Assembly: GCA_022425845.1 (NCBI GenBank)
Contig: JAKMEU010000378.1
Coordinates: forward strand, 1-5,589
Reading direction: 5' to 3'
DNA: 5,589 bases
From: Luminiphilus sp.
Lineage (GTDB): Bacteria; Pseudomonadota; Gammaproteobacteria; Pseudomonadales; Halieaceae
The notes beneath the pieces were generated by a model. The model ran no database searches and was not told where the DNA came from. It saw nothing but the letters and a program-made list of their open reading frames with translations. Shown here piece after piece: positions 1 to 5,589 of the stretch (the stretch's first letter is position 1; the number at the start of each line of letters is the position of its first letter). The position numbers and the translations under genes were made by a program.

Positions 1-1097
1 GGTTCAGCCAGGGAGGCTTCCACCCCTGCAAACTGGATTGGCGGTGCGGGGCTGGTGAGCTTCCCCAAATTTTCAGTCACATAAGTTTCAAGTATGGCAA
101 GGGCCTCTACCTGGTCATTCCCCGCCACCGTGTCCCGGGATTCGCAAGGTGCGCTCGGGATGTCCGCTGCCTCAAAAGCCGACATGATTTCTGCGACGCT
201 CAAATGCTTCATGCCATCCCTGAGAACAGCGGAAAAGGCAGGCAGGTGCATGAAGCGACTGGCGATACTGGAAAAACGGGGGTCGCTCCTTAAATCGTCC
301 TGCTCTATCAGCTCCAGCACGGCCTCCCAGTGGCGGTCCTGAAGAATCGACGCTGCAATGGCGCCATCGCGCGCATGGATCGTCTGGTAGCTCTCTGATA
401 TCGGGGGCATTTGCAGGACATCATCATCGTGCAGGGTTCGATGCATCATGCCGTCGGGCCACATAAAGGCGAGACAGGCGTGCAGCATGGAGATATCGAT
501 ATGCTGACCTTCTCCCGTGGTATGCCGCGCCAACAGGGCCGCGGTGACAGCCTGGGCTGTGGTGTAGGCCGTGACCTTGTCACACATCAACATGCGTACA
601 AAATCAAACTGACCCTCCCCACCCTGCAGACCCGTAATCCCCGCTATGCCCTGAATGACATGGTCATAGGCGGGCCGATCGTGAAGGGGTCCGCGGGTTC
701 CAAACCCGGTGACCGCCACATTGATCAAGCGCGGATTGATCTCACGGAGGGTGTCACTGCCCAAACCAAGCTGCGCCATAACGCCAGGCCTGTAGTTGTT
801 GAGCAGCACATCCGCCCTCGCGGCAAGGCGGCGAACGGCTTCCACACCCGCCTCATGCTTCAGGTTAATGGCCAGAGAGCGCTTACCACGGTTGCAGTTG
901 TGAAACAGGGCAGAAATTCCCGCCTTCTGGCTCCCCAGCATGCGCATGGGATCTCCGATTTTCACCGGCTCCACCTTGATCACGCGTGCGCCTTGGGAGC
1001 GCAGCGTCATAGCCGCCAGAGAACAGGTCACCATGGTAGACAACTCGACGACCTCGACGCCGGCAAGGGGTTGCTGTGCGCTTGCCTTATCACCCAT
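1..1097 (-). CDS. CaiB/BaiF family III CoA transferase (C-terminus cut by window edge)
   Basis: Likely moves coenzyme A from an acyl-CoA donor to a carboxylic acid acceptor in the cytoplasm; the substrates cannot be read from sequence. 365 codons are present and the family usually runs about 380-400, so only a short C-terminal tail is missing. Family landmarks appear in order: PLAGVEVVELSTM (residues 10-22), VIKVEP (39-44), NRGKRSLAINLK (69-80), LLNNYRPGVM near 98-107, TGFGTRGP (130-137), RPAYDHVIQG (141-150) and TGEGQHIDISML (194-205). Asp173, in MCDKVTAY, lies where the catalytic aspartate (Asp169 of formyl-CoA transferase) is expected. The ATG at 1097 is chosen because the conserved N-terminal strand begins ten residues later. 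A weak purine stretch (AGAGAG) precedes it and overlaps the stop of the upstream deacylase gene, 11 bases away, so the two are probably cotranscribed. The family is certain, the substrate unknown. Confidence 0.95.
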   Translation of the reverse strand, partial: MGDKASAQQPLAGVEVVELSTMVTCSLAAMTLRSQGARVIKVEPVKIGDPMRMLGSQKAGISALFHNCNRGKRSLAINLKHEAGVEAVRRLAARADVLLNNYRPGVMAQLGLGSDTLREINPRLINVAVTGFGTRGPLHDRPAYDHVIQGIAGITGLQGGEGQFDFVRMLMCDKVTAYTTAQAVTAALLARHTTGEGQHIDISMLHACLAFMWPDGMMHRTLHDDDVLQMPPISESYQTIHARDGAIAASILQDRHWEAVLELIEQDDLRSDPRFSSIASRFMHLPAFSAVLRDGMKHLSVAEIMSAFEAADIPSAPCESRDTVAGNDQVEALAILETYVTENLGKLTSPAPPIQFAGVEASLAE

Positions 1098-1108
1098 GGG
1101 TACGCTCT

Positions 1109-1606
1109 CTACCGAAATATGAAACGCAACATCACCGCATCGGAACCGGGATTGTCGCTCTGGGTGCTGCCATTGGACATGTGATCGATGGTCAGGGAAA
1201 TCGCCATATCCTCGTTGATGGCAAAGCCTGCGCCGATGAGGGACCTGAATTGCAGCGCCCCCCCGAGATCCGTATCCCCAGAGTGGTACATGCCGGGCAT
1301 AAAACTACCTTCGATAAAAAACCCGCCGGGGAAGGCATAGCGGCCGGCTACCCCGGCACCCGCCCAGGCATCTCCATCGGCATCGAGTCGCCCCGCGACG
1401 GCTATGTTGCCGGAGAATCCACCCGATGTAGCAAAATCCTGCCAGTGATACTCGGCCACACCACCTACCCCATGCGTATCGATATCGCTGGTTACTCCGG
1501 CCACCCATTCCGAGTGGGCGGGGGCGGTGACGAGCAAGACAAGCCATGAGCAGACGGCTGCCAATAGCGGCTTGATGCGGGTGGTGCCTTCTTTGGTCGA
1601 AACCAT
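1109..1606 (-). CDS. PagL-like lipid A 3-O-deacylase / acyloxyacyl hydrolase family outer-membrane protein
   Basis: A 165-residue protein predicted to sit in the outer membrane as a small beta-barrel and to remove the 3-O-linked acyl chain from lipid A. Residues 1-32 look like a signal peptide: Lys5, Arg10 and Lys12, a hydrophobic core at 14-28, and a likely cut after AHS (30-32). The rest alternates Gly and aromatic residues as in barrel strands. The C-terminus holds the family signature DHMSNGSTQSDNPGSD (141-156) and ends in alternating hydrophobics (VMLRFIFR). His142 and Ser144 match the PagL catalytic His126 and Ser128. The residue 12 after the serine, Glu140 in Pseudomonas PagL, is Asp156 here. 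Mature length of about 133 is close to, or slightly under, PagL. The ATG at 1606 has AAAGG six bases upstream. It lies 11 bases before the CoA transferase gene and 104 bases after the hydroxylase gene. Family assignment rests on the C-terminal motif; activity is inferred. Confidence 0.8.
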   Translation of the reverse strand: MVSTKEGTTRIKPLLAAVCSWLVLLVTAPAHSEWVAGVTSDIDTHGVGGVAEYHWQDFATSGGFSGNIAVAGRLDADGDAWAGAGVAGRYAFPGGFFIEGSFMPGMYHSGDTDLGGALQFRSLIGAGFAINEDMAISLTIDHMSNGSTQSDNPGSDAVMLRFIFR

Positions 1607-1648
1607 GAGATACCTTTAGATTTATTGTTAGTTATCCCAGAGAACCCC

Positions 1649-1671
1649 GTGCAGCGACCTGCAAGCTGCAC
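1649..1671. repeat. Short inverted repeat (7-bp arms, 9-base loop) between hydroxylase and deacylase genes
   Basis: GTGCAGC and GCTGCAC are perfect complements separated by nine bases, in the 104-base gap between the hydroxylase stop and the deacylase start. It could form a hairpin in leftward RNA. The following leftward bases are GGGGTTCTCT, not a T-run, so it is not a classic intrinsic terminator. It could be an attenuating or RNA-stabilising hairpin, an operator, or chance. Between it and the deacylase start the DNA becomes AT-rich, but I found no convincing -35/-10 pair. Confidence 0.4.
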
Positions 1672-1710
1672 ACTCCAATCGGCCTGAACCTCAGTCAGTC
1701 CGCCTTCCGT

Positions 1711-2883
1711 TCATGCCACTTTACCGAAACCCGATACGGCCTCAAGTAGGGCAGTGATCAAATGCCTTTCCTGTTCATCGAGCTCCGGACGCCAAACATC
1801 GAACAAGAGAATGGTTCGCGGACGGTCACCCTTGTTCCAGGCCTCGTGATTCACGCTGTCGTCAAAGGCCCAGGCCTCACCCCGACGGGTCTCCCGCGTC
1901 TCTTCGCCCACCCGCAAACCACAGCCTTCGGGTACCGTGAGCGGTAGATGGCAAATCAATCGACAGTTGAGCATGCCCGTGTGCGGTTCAATGCGCGCGC
2001 CGGCATCCAGTTTCGAGAACAAAACCGAGGGCGCAAGTCCACCGATACGCGTCAGCGGCAAGCCTTCCATCAGCCGCGTTGTTTCCGGACAGCAGGCCAT
2101 AATGTCCTCCTGCGGATGGCTGTCCTGCCAAAGAAAAGCCGATGTCCAGTCCTGACTGTCCAGAAGCGCTGTGTCCGCACCCTGAGGCTGATCGAGACCA
2201 CTGTGGACATAGGGCGAAAAACGGTCTGCCCGGGTGGCGAGCAATGCCGTTAGCTCGGCCTCTATAAGATCGGTATGACCTTCCAGCTCCCGCATCCACG
2301 GCAGCTGTTCCTTGGGGAAATAGTTGTAGTACCCCATATCTGACATATAAAACACGTGGGGCGCCTGCGGAAATTGATGACCCTGGTCCCCACGCTCTTC
2401 ACGCCCCATCAACAGGTCCAGGGATCGATTGAAGCGGGGCGAAGACTGCTCACGACGATAGCCAACCGATGCCAGATGGTCGGTCAAATGCTGTTGGAAT
2501 ATTTCCCCCAGCTGCTTGAGCCGCGTCTGTACCCGACCCAGGTCTGCTGCCAACTGCTGCGGCACCTCTGGCAGCGTCGCCGCGAGCCGAAGAACCAGAT
2601 TGTAGTGCGCACTGGCGGCCTGAAAATCATCCTTACCCAACAGGATGTCGCCCTTGATGATCAGGGCTCGCAGATTGTGCGGCTCTGCCTTGAGCACGGC
2701 GTCGACGGCGACTTCAGCCGCGGGCACATCGGCCTCAACCAACGCGGCCAGGGCCAAACCCAGCCAGCATCGGGCGGTGGCCACGTTCGCATCCACCGCT
2801 TGCTGGAACACGGCCCGGGCCTCTGCACCGCGACCCGCCTGCAAGGCGGCAATGCCCTGCTGAAACAGCTCTGGTTCGGTCAT
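1711..2883 (-). CDS. TPR-repeat protein with C-terminal aspartyl/asparaginyl beta-hydroxylase domain
   Basis: A 390-residue predicted Fe(II)/2-oxoglutarate-dependent oxygenase that would hydroxylate Asp or Asn side chains in a protein or peptide; the target is unknown. Residues 3-100 form about three TPR-like helical pairs (for example the segment around GIAALQAGRGAEARAVFQQA), followed by a helical linker to about 140. The oxygenase core covers about 280-366. The first iron ligand is His301 in EPHTG and the second His346 in NHEAWN. Gly303 stands where most 2-oxoglutarate oxygenases have the acidic ligand, which is typical of the AspH family. Arg356, ten residues after His346 as in human AspH, should hold the 2-oxoglutarate carboxylate. 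The 45-residue spacing between the histidines also fits AspH (46). No signal peptide or membrane segment is seen, so it is probably cytoplasmic. Its ATG overlaps the stop of the upstream membrane gene (ATGA), with GAGG just before it, so translational coupling is likely. Confidence 0.93.
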   Translation of the reverse strand: MTEPELFQQGIAALQAGRGAEARAVFQQAVDANVATARCWLGLALAALVEADVPAAEVAVDAVLKAEPHNLRALIIKGDILLGKDDFQAASAHYNLVLRLAATLPEVPQQLAADLGRVQTRLKQLGEIFQQHLTDHLASVGYRREQSSPRFNRSLDLLMGREERGDQGHQFPQAPHVFYMSDMGYYNYFPKEQLPWMRELEGHTDLIEAELTALLATRADRFSPYVHSGLDQPQGADTALLDSQDWTSAFLWQDSHPQEDIMACCPETTRLMEGLPLTRIGGLAPSVLFSKLDAGARIEPHTGMLNCRLICHLPLTVPEGCGLRVGEETRETRRGEAWAFDDSVNHEAWNKGDRPRTILLFDVWRPELDEQERHLITALLEAVSGFGKVA

Positions 2884-3308
2884 TGCCTCACACCACTGAT
2901 CGCGGCAAACACGGCACCCGCCGCCGCTCCGGCGAGACCCTGTAACGTCAGGCCAAAGGTTGATCGCACCCCAGCAAAACCGACAAGGCCCAGGGTCGCT
3001 TCCATAATCAGGTGCAGCGCTATCAGCGCGACAAAACCGGCGAGCAGGTAGGTGGGGGTCCGGGGCAGTGACAATCGACGATAGAGCTGCGCGGCCACCG
3101 GCAGGGCAATCAGGAGTGACAGCGCAACCAGTGGCAGGTAAGAGCCTACCAACCCCAGCCAGTCAAACATGACGGCACCGGCGACATCCCCCAGTGACAC
3201 GGGCATTCCCATATCGGCTAACCCGGCCATGATGACGAACGTCGACAGCGCGCTACCGATTATGTAGGCAACCAGTGTGGCGGGGAAATAGGCGGCTACG
3301 GCACGCAA
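2880..3308 (-). CDS. Small four-helix integral membrane protein of unknown function, TTG start
   Basis: I do not recognise this 142-residue protein. It has four hydrophobic stretches at about residues 8-30, 54-76, 87-110 and 121-140, consistent with four inner-membrane helices. A short basic loop (YRRLSLPR, about 76-83) lies between helices 2 and 3. The frame stays open much further upstream, but that part is antisense to the sugar dehydrogenase gene and looks nothing like this protein. I place the start at TTG 3308 because AGGAG ends seven bases before it and the first hydrophobic helix follows at once. No in-frame ATG with a comparable ribosome site exists nearby. The gene ends in an ATGA overlap with the TPR/hydroxylase gene, so the two are probably made together and may act together. 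A transport, anchoring or DoxX-like small membrane role are all possible; nothing in the sequence decides. Confidence 0.8.
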   Translation of the reverse strand: MRAVAAYFPATLVAYIIGSALSTFVIMAGLADMGMPVSLGDVAGAVMFDWLGLVGSYLPLVALSLLIALPVAAQLYRRLSLPRTPTYLLAGFVALIALHLIMEATLGLVGFAGVRSTFGLTLQGLAGAAAGAVFAAISGVRQ

Positions 3309-3315
3309 GGGCTCA

Positions 3316-3320
3316 CTCCT
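3316..3320 (-). promoter_or_regulatory. Ribosome binding site that decides the TTG start at 3308
   Basis: Read on the minus strand this is AGGAG, seven bases before a TTG codon. It is the only strong Shine-Dalgarno match in front of any in-frame ATG, GTG or TTG near the N-terminus of the membrane protein, and so sets the start. Confidence 0.7.
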
Positions 3321-3329
3321 AATCAAGCA

Positions 3330-3347
3330 CAGTGCATTTTGGCACTG
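3330..3347. repeat. Perfect inverted repeat CAGTGC-N6-GCACTG in the divergent control region
   Basis: Two perfectly complementary 6-bp arms flank six bases (ATTTTG). It lies between the leftward membrane-protein gene and the rightward dehydrogenase gene, within the likely 5' leader of the leftward transcript. It could be a regulator's operator or a small RNA hairpin. No known operator consensus was recognised. Confidence 0.4.
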
Positions 3348-3354
3348 CGAAGGG

Positions 3355-3383
3355 GTTATAGTGCCCACCTGGGCAACTGTATA
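3355..3383 (-). promoter_or_regulatory. Candidate sigma-70-type promoter for the leftward gene set
   Basis: Read leftward, a -35-like box TATACA (3383-3378; 4 of 6 to consensus) is followed after exactly 17 bases by a -10-like box TATAAC (3360-3355; 5 of 6). Transcription would start near 3348, leaving a leader of about 40 bases before the TTG start at 3308. The -35 box is weak, so this is a candidate only. Confidence 0.35.
3362..3375. repeat. Palindrome TGCCCA-CC-TGGGCA inside the candidate leftward promoter
   Basis: Two perfect 6-bp arms flank two bases. The element lies between the -35-like and -10-like boxes of the candidate leftward promoter, a usual place for a repressor site. The regulator is not identifiable from the sequence. 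Confidence 0.45.
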
Positions 3384-3385
3384 CA
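3378..3385. repeat. 8-bp perfect palindrome TGTATACA
   Basis: This self-complementary 8-mer overlaps the -35-like box of the leftward candidate promoter. Read rightward it contains TATACA, a possible -10 box for the dehydrogenase gene, but no good -35 box is found 16-18 bases upstream of that. At this length chance is a real possibility. Confidence 0.25.
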
Positions 3386-3389
3386 CTCC

Positions 3390-3395
3390 AAAGGA
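3390..3395 (+). promoter_or_regulatory. Ribosome binding site for the sugar dehydrogenase gene
   Basis: AAAGGA sits six bases before the ATG at 3402. It favours this start over a TTG at 3339 in the same frame, which would add 21 residues ahead of a normal signal peptide. Confidence 0.75.
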
Positions 3396-3401
3396 CGCAC
3401 C

Positions 3402-4499
3402 ATGCCTTTCAATTCGCGCTTCGTCAAAACCCTTCTCTCCTGTTTGGCCTTCACGGCAACAGTGTCTGTTGGCGCCACAGAGTATGAAGTCACCACCGTC
3501 GCCACCGGCTTGGATAAGCCGTGGTCCGTCGCGCAGCTTCCCGACGACGCTGGATTTCTGGTGACAGAGAAATCGGGACAACTGCTGCACCTGACTGAGC
3601 AGGGCGTGACGACCGTTATCTCGGGAGTACCGGCGGTGTATTACAAAAGCCAGGGCGGGCTGCTGGACGTGCTGCTTGATCCCGACTTTGCGACCAACCA
3701 AACCCTCTATCTGTCGTTTGCGGGGGGCGATGCCGAGGCAAACCGCACGACCGTGGTTCGGGCTCGACTTGAGGGCGACACACTGGCCGACCTCGAAACG
3801 CTTCTTGAGGTGCGGCCCGATAAGAAAAAAGCGGCACATTACGGCGGTAAACTCGCATTCCTTGCCGATGGCTCCCTCCTTATCAGCGTCGGTGAAGGTT
3901 TCGAATACCGGGAGCAGGCGCAGAGCCTGGACAGTGAGATGGGTAAGCTGTTGCGCATTGCCAGCGACGGTACGACGCTACCCGACAACCCGTTCCCCAG
4001 CGCGGCACCCCGGGTTTACAGCTATGGCCACAGGAATCCACAGGGCCTCGCCGTTGACCCTGTGGACGGCACGATCTGGATGACCGAACACGGACCCAAA
4101 GGCGGTGACGAGCTCAACAAAATCGTCCCGGGCACCAATTACGGATGGCCCGCGATTACCTACGGGGTCGATTACTCCGGCGCCATTATTTCGCCTTATA
4201 CCGAGGCCGAGGGCATGGCGCAGCCCGTCAAGTACTGGGTACCGAGCATTGCCACTTCGGGCCTGGCAATTTATCGCGGCGAGGGTTTTACCGACTGGCA
4301 GGGCTCCCTGCTAATTGGCGCTCTGGTGGATAAGAAACTTTACCGACTCGAACCTGCAGGTGATGGATTCAACCAGAGCGAGCCCTTCCCCGAGGTCAGT
4401 GGCCGAGTACGTGACGTGCGCGTCCTCTCCGATGGCAGTATCGCTGCCCTAACCGACGGCGGTGATTTTTTACGTATTGCGCCCAAGCCATCCGAATAA
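3402..4499 (+). CDS. Secreted PQQ-dependent sugar dehydrogenase (glucose/sorbosone dehydrogenase family)
   Basis: A 365-residue periplasmic six-bladed beta-propeller oxidoreductase, expected to oxidise aldose sugars with pyrroloquinoline quinone like E. coli YliI (Asd). Residues 1-25 form a signal peptide (Arg6 and Lys9, hydrophobic core, likely cut after VGA at 23-25). Cys14 follows LLS, but the hydrophobic run before it is too short for a lipoprotein signal. Family motifs in order: GLDKPWSV (36-43), SQGGLLDVLLDPDF (83-96), HYGGKLAF (146-153), GKLLRI (181-186), SYGHRNPQGLAVDP (207-220), TEHGPKGGDELN (228-239), NYGWP (246-250), and GRVRDVR (334-340). His146 fits the catalytic base and Arg211 the PQQ-contacting arginine of the soluble glucose dehydrogenase family. 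Length is normal. The ATG at 3402 has AAAGGA at the right distance. No PQQ synthesis gene is in view. The oxidoreductase gene follows after 91 bases with no clear terminator. Exact sugar and electron acceptor are unknown. Confidence 0.95.
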   Translation: MPFNSRFVKTLLSCLAFTATVSVGATEYEVTTVATGLDKPWSVAQLPDDAGFLVTEKSGQLLHLTEQGVTTVISGVPAVYYKSQGGLLDVLLDPDFATNQTLYLSFAGGDAEANRTTVVRARLEGDTLADLETLLEVRPDKKKAAHYGGKLAFLADGSLLISVGEGFEYREQAQSLDSEMGKLLRIASDGTTLPDNPFPSAAPRVYSYGHRNPQGLAVDPVDGTIWMTEHGPKGGDELNKIVPGTNYGWPAITYGVDYSGAIISPYTEAEGMAQPVKYWVPSIATSGLAIYRGEGFTDWQGSLLIGALVDKKLYRLEPAGDGFNQSEPFPEVSGRVRDVRVLSDGSIAALTDGGDFLRIAPKPSE

Positions 4500-4590
4500 C
4501 GCGTCCAATGACAGCCTGGCAGTGTAACCGTGCTGCGCGGGCGGATGCCGTCGTAACAACAGCCCATTAAGTCGTTCTCTGGAGTTCCCT

Positions 4591-5589
4591 ATGATCGAGC
4601 AAACACTGACGCTCCCCTGTGGCGTGGTCCTGGAAAATCGTCTATGCAAGGCGGCGATGACCGAGGGCCTTGCGGGCGCTGATGGCATACCCGGCGCCGC
4701 CCTTAACCGGTTGTACGGCCTGTGGAGTGATGGGGGGGCAGGTCTCCTGTTATCCGGGAACGTCCAGATCGATCGAGACCACCTCGAGCGCCCCGGAAAT
4801 GTCATTGTCGATCGCGAGCCCGATGCCGCCACGATGACAGCTCTTCAGCAATGGGCTGCTGCGGGCACACGCGCCGGCAACCACTTTTGGGCCCAGATCA
4901 GCCATGCCGGGCGCCAGTGCCAGAAGATTATCAACCCGACACCAAAAGCGCCCTCAGCGGTGAAGCTGGGGCTGCCGGGAGGCCAATTTGGCGAGCCCGT
5001 TCCCATGACAGACGCCGACATTGAAGCGGTCATTACGGGATTTGCGCGCTGCGCGAGGGTGCTCAAAGAGGCCGGTTTCACGGGCGTGCAGTTACACAGT
5101 GCTCACGGCTACCTGCTGTCGCAGTTTCTCAGCCCCCGCAGCAACCAGCGGTCGGACCGCTGGGGCGGCAGCCTGGAAAATCGCGCCCGCATCCTTCTTG
5201 AGTCTGTTGCCGCAGTCCGCGAAGCCGTGGGACCCGCCTTCCCCATCGGCGTCAAACTTAACAGCGCTGATTTTCAGCGCGGCGGTTTCGATTTTACCGA
5301 AAGCCTGCAGGTAGCCAAGTGGTTACAGGCCGCCGGTGTTGACCTGCTGGAAATTTCTGGCGGCACCTACGAACAGCCCAGGCTTCTTAATGTGGAGGGC
5401 ATTGAGCCCGTGGAAGACCAGGCGATCGCTCAGTCAACGCGGGCCCGAGAAGCCTATTTCGTCGACTTTGCCCAGGCCATGAGGCAAGAACTCAGCATGC
5501 CTTTGATGGTCACGGGGGGGCTGCGTCGACGCGCCGCGATGGAAAGCGCACTTGGAAGTGGTGCAGCCGACGTCGTGGGCATCGGCAGG
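4591..5589 (+). CDS. NADH:flavin oxidoreductase, Old Yellow Enzyme family (C-terminus cut by window edge)
   Basis: A cytoplasmic FMN enzyme that reduces activated C=C bonds or related substrates with NAD(P)H; the substrate is unknown. 333 codons are present, and related proteins run to about 400, so the end is missing. The TIM-barrel start is typical (LTLPCGVVLENRLCKAAMTE, 6-25), followed by GGAGLLLSGNV (48-58) and QISHAGRQ (102-109). The active site HSAHGYLLSQFLSP spans 169-182: His169 and His172 contact the flavin or substrate, and Tyr174 is the likely proton donor, spaced exactly as in YqjM (His164, His167, Tyr169). RWGGSLENR (190-198) follows. Near the cut, VTGGLRR (307-313) and VVGIGR (328-333) form the FMN phosphate site. 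Thr24 replaces the redox-tuning Cys26 of YqjM, as in classical Old Yellow Enzymes. The start has GGAG six bases upstream. No clear terminator lies in the 91 bases after the sugar dehydrogenase, so readthrough is possible. Confidence 0.95.
   Translation, partial: MIEQTLTLPCGVVLENRLCKAAMTEGLAGADGIPGAALNRLYGLWSDGGAGLLLSGNVQIDRDHLERPGNVIVDREPDAATMTALQQWAAAGTRAGNHFWAQISHAGRQCQKIINPTPKAPSAVKLGLPGGQFGEPVPMTDADIEAVITGFARCARVLKEAGFTGVQLHSAHGYLLSQFLSPRSNQRSDRWGGSLENRARILLESVAAVREAVGPAFPIGVKLNSADFQRGGFDFTESLQVAKWLQAAGVDLLEISGGTYEQPRLLNVEGIEPVEDQAIAQSTRAREAYFVDFAQAMRQELSMPLMVTGGLRRRAAMESALGSGAADVVGIGR

Noticed and set aside
411..1184. 257-codon plus-strand open frame
   Set aside because: It lies opposite the CoA transferase gene, whose minus-strand frame shows complete family motifs; the plus-strand product has no recognisable features.
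1076..1549. 157-codon plus-strand open frame
   Set aside because: It is antisense to the PagL-like gene, which has a signal peptide and a catalytic signature; the opposite frame has neither.
2356..3051. 231-codon plus-strand open frame
   Set aside because: It is opposite the TPR/hydroxylase and membrane-protein genes, is compositionally a shadow (rich in Arg, Gln and Gly), and has no motif.
3339..3362. Rightward promoter TTGGCA ... TATAGT
   Set aside because: The boxes look good individually, but their spacing is only 12 bases, too short for a sigma-70 promoter; the bases do not fit a sigma-54 element either.
3339..3401. TTG start at 3339 adding 21 residues to the sugar dehydrogenase
   Set aside because: The ATG at 3402 has AAAGGA at correct spacing and begins a normal signal peptide; the extension would bury it and run over the control region.
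3309..3839. Upstream extension of the minus-strand membrane-protein frame
   Set aside because: It runs antisense through the sugar dehydrogenase gene and its sequence is unlike the hydrophobic protein; the TTG at 3308 with AGGAG is a better start.
4500..4590. Possible terminator or promoter between the dehydrogenase and oxidoreductase genes
   Set aside because: Only a four-base stem (GCAG/CTGC) with no T-run is present, and no convincing -35/-10 pair was found.

Overview
The window reads as ordinary, gene-dense chromosomal DNA from a Gram-negative bacterium. Moderately high GC, a predicted outer-membrane lipid A deacylase, a periplasmic PQQ-type sugar dehydrogenase and a CaiB-type CoA transferase beside an Old Yellow Enzyme point to an aerobic proteobacterium. 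The mix resembles oligotrophic or marine Gammaproteobacteria of the Halieaceae (OM60/NOR5) kind, but that placement is inference from gene content and was not tested. No mobile element, RNA gene, CRISPR array or phage gene was seen. No gene-free stretch exceeds about 105 bases.

There are six genes in two divergent groups around a 93-base control region at about 3309-3401. Leftward (minus strand) runs a set of four. First is a small four-helix membrane protein with a TTG start (3308 to 2880). It overlaps by four bases a TPR plus aspartyl/asparaginyl beta-hydroxylase protein (2883 to 1711). After a 104-base gap with a short hairpin comes a PagL-like lipid A 3-O-deacylase (1606 to 1109). Eleven bases later begins a CaiB/BaiF family III CoA transferase (1097, running off the left edge). 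Rightward (plus strand) are a secreted PQQ-dependent aldose/sorbosone dehydrogenase family protein (3402 to 4499) and, 91 bases on, an NADH:flavin oxidoreductase of the Old Yellow Enzyme family (4591, running off the right edge).

The genes do not form an obvious single pathway. The two tightest links are the ATGA overlap between the membrane protein and the hydroxylase, and the 11-base spacing between the deacylase and the CoA transferase. The membrane protein/hydroxylase pair is the most interesting part. Its TPR-then-oxygenase layout parallels that of animal AspH, with a membrane protein encoded separately beside it. The divergent control region holds three short perfect dyads, one of which sits between the -35 and -10 boxes of a candidate leftward promoter. 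The long frames opposite several of these genes lack family features and are treated as shadows. I did not find strong evidence for a wholly new system here.
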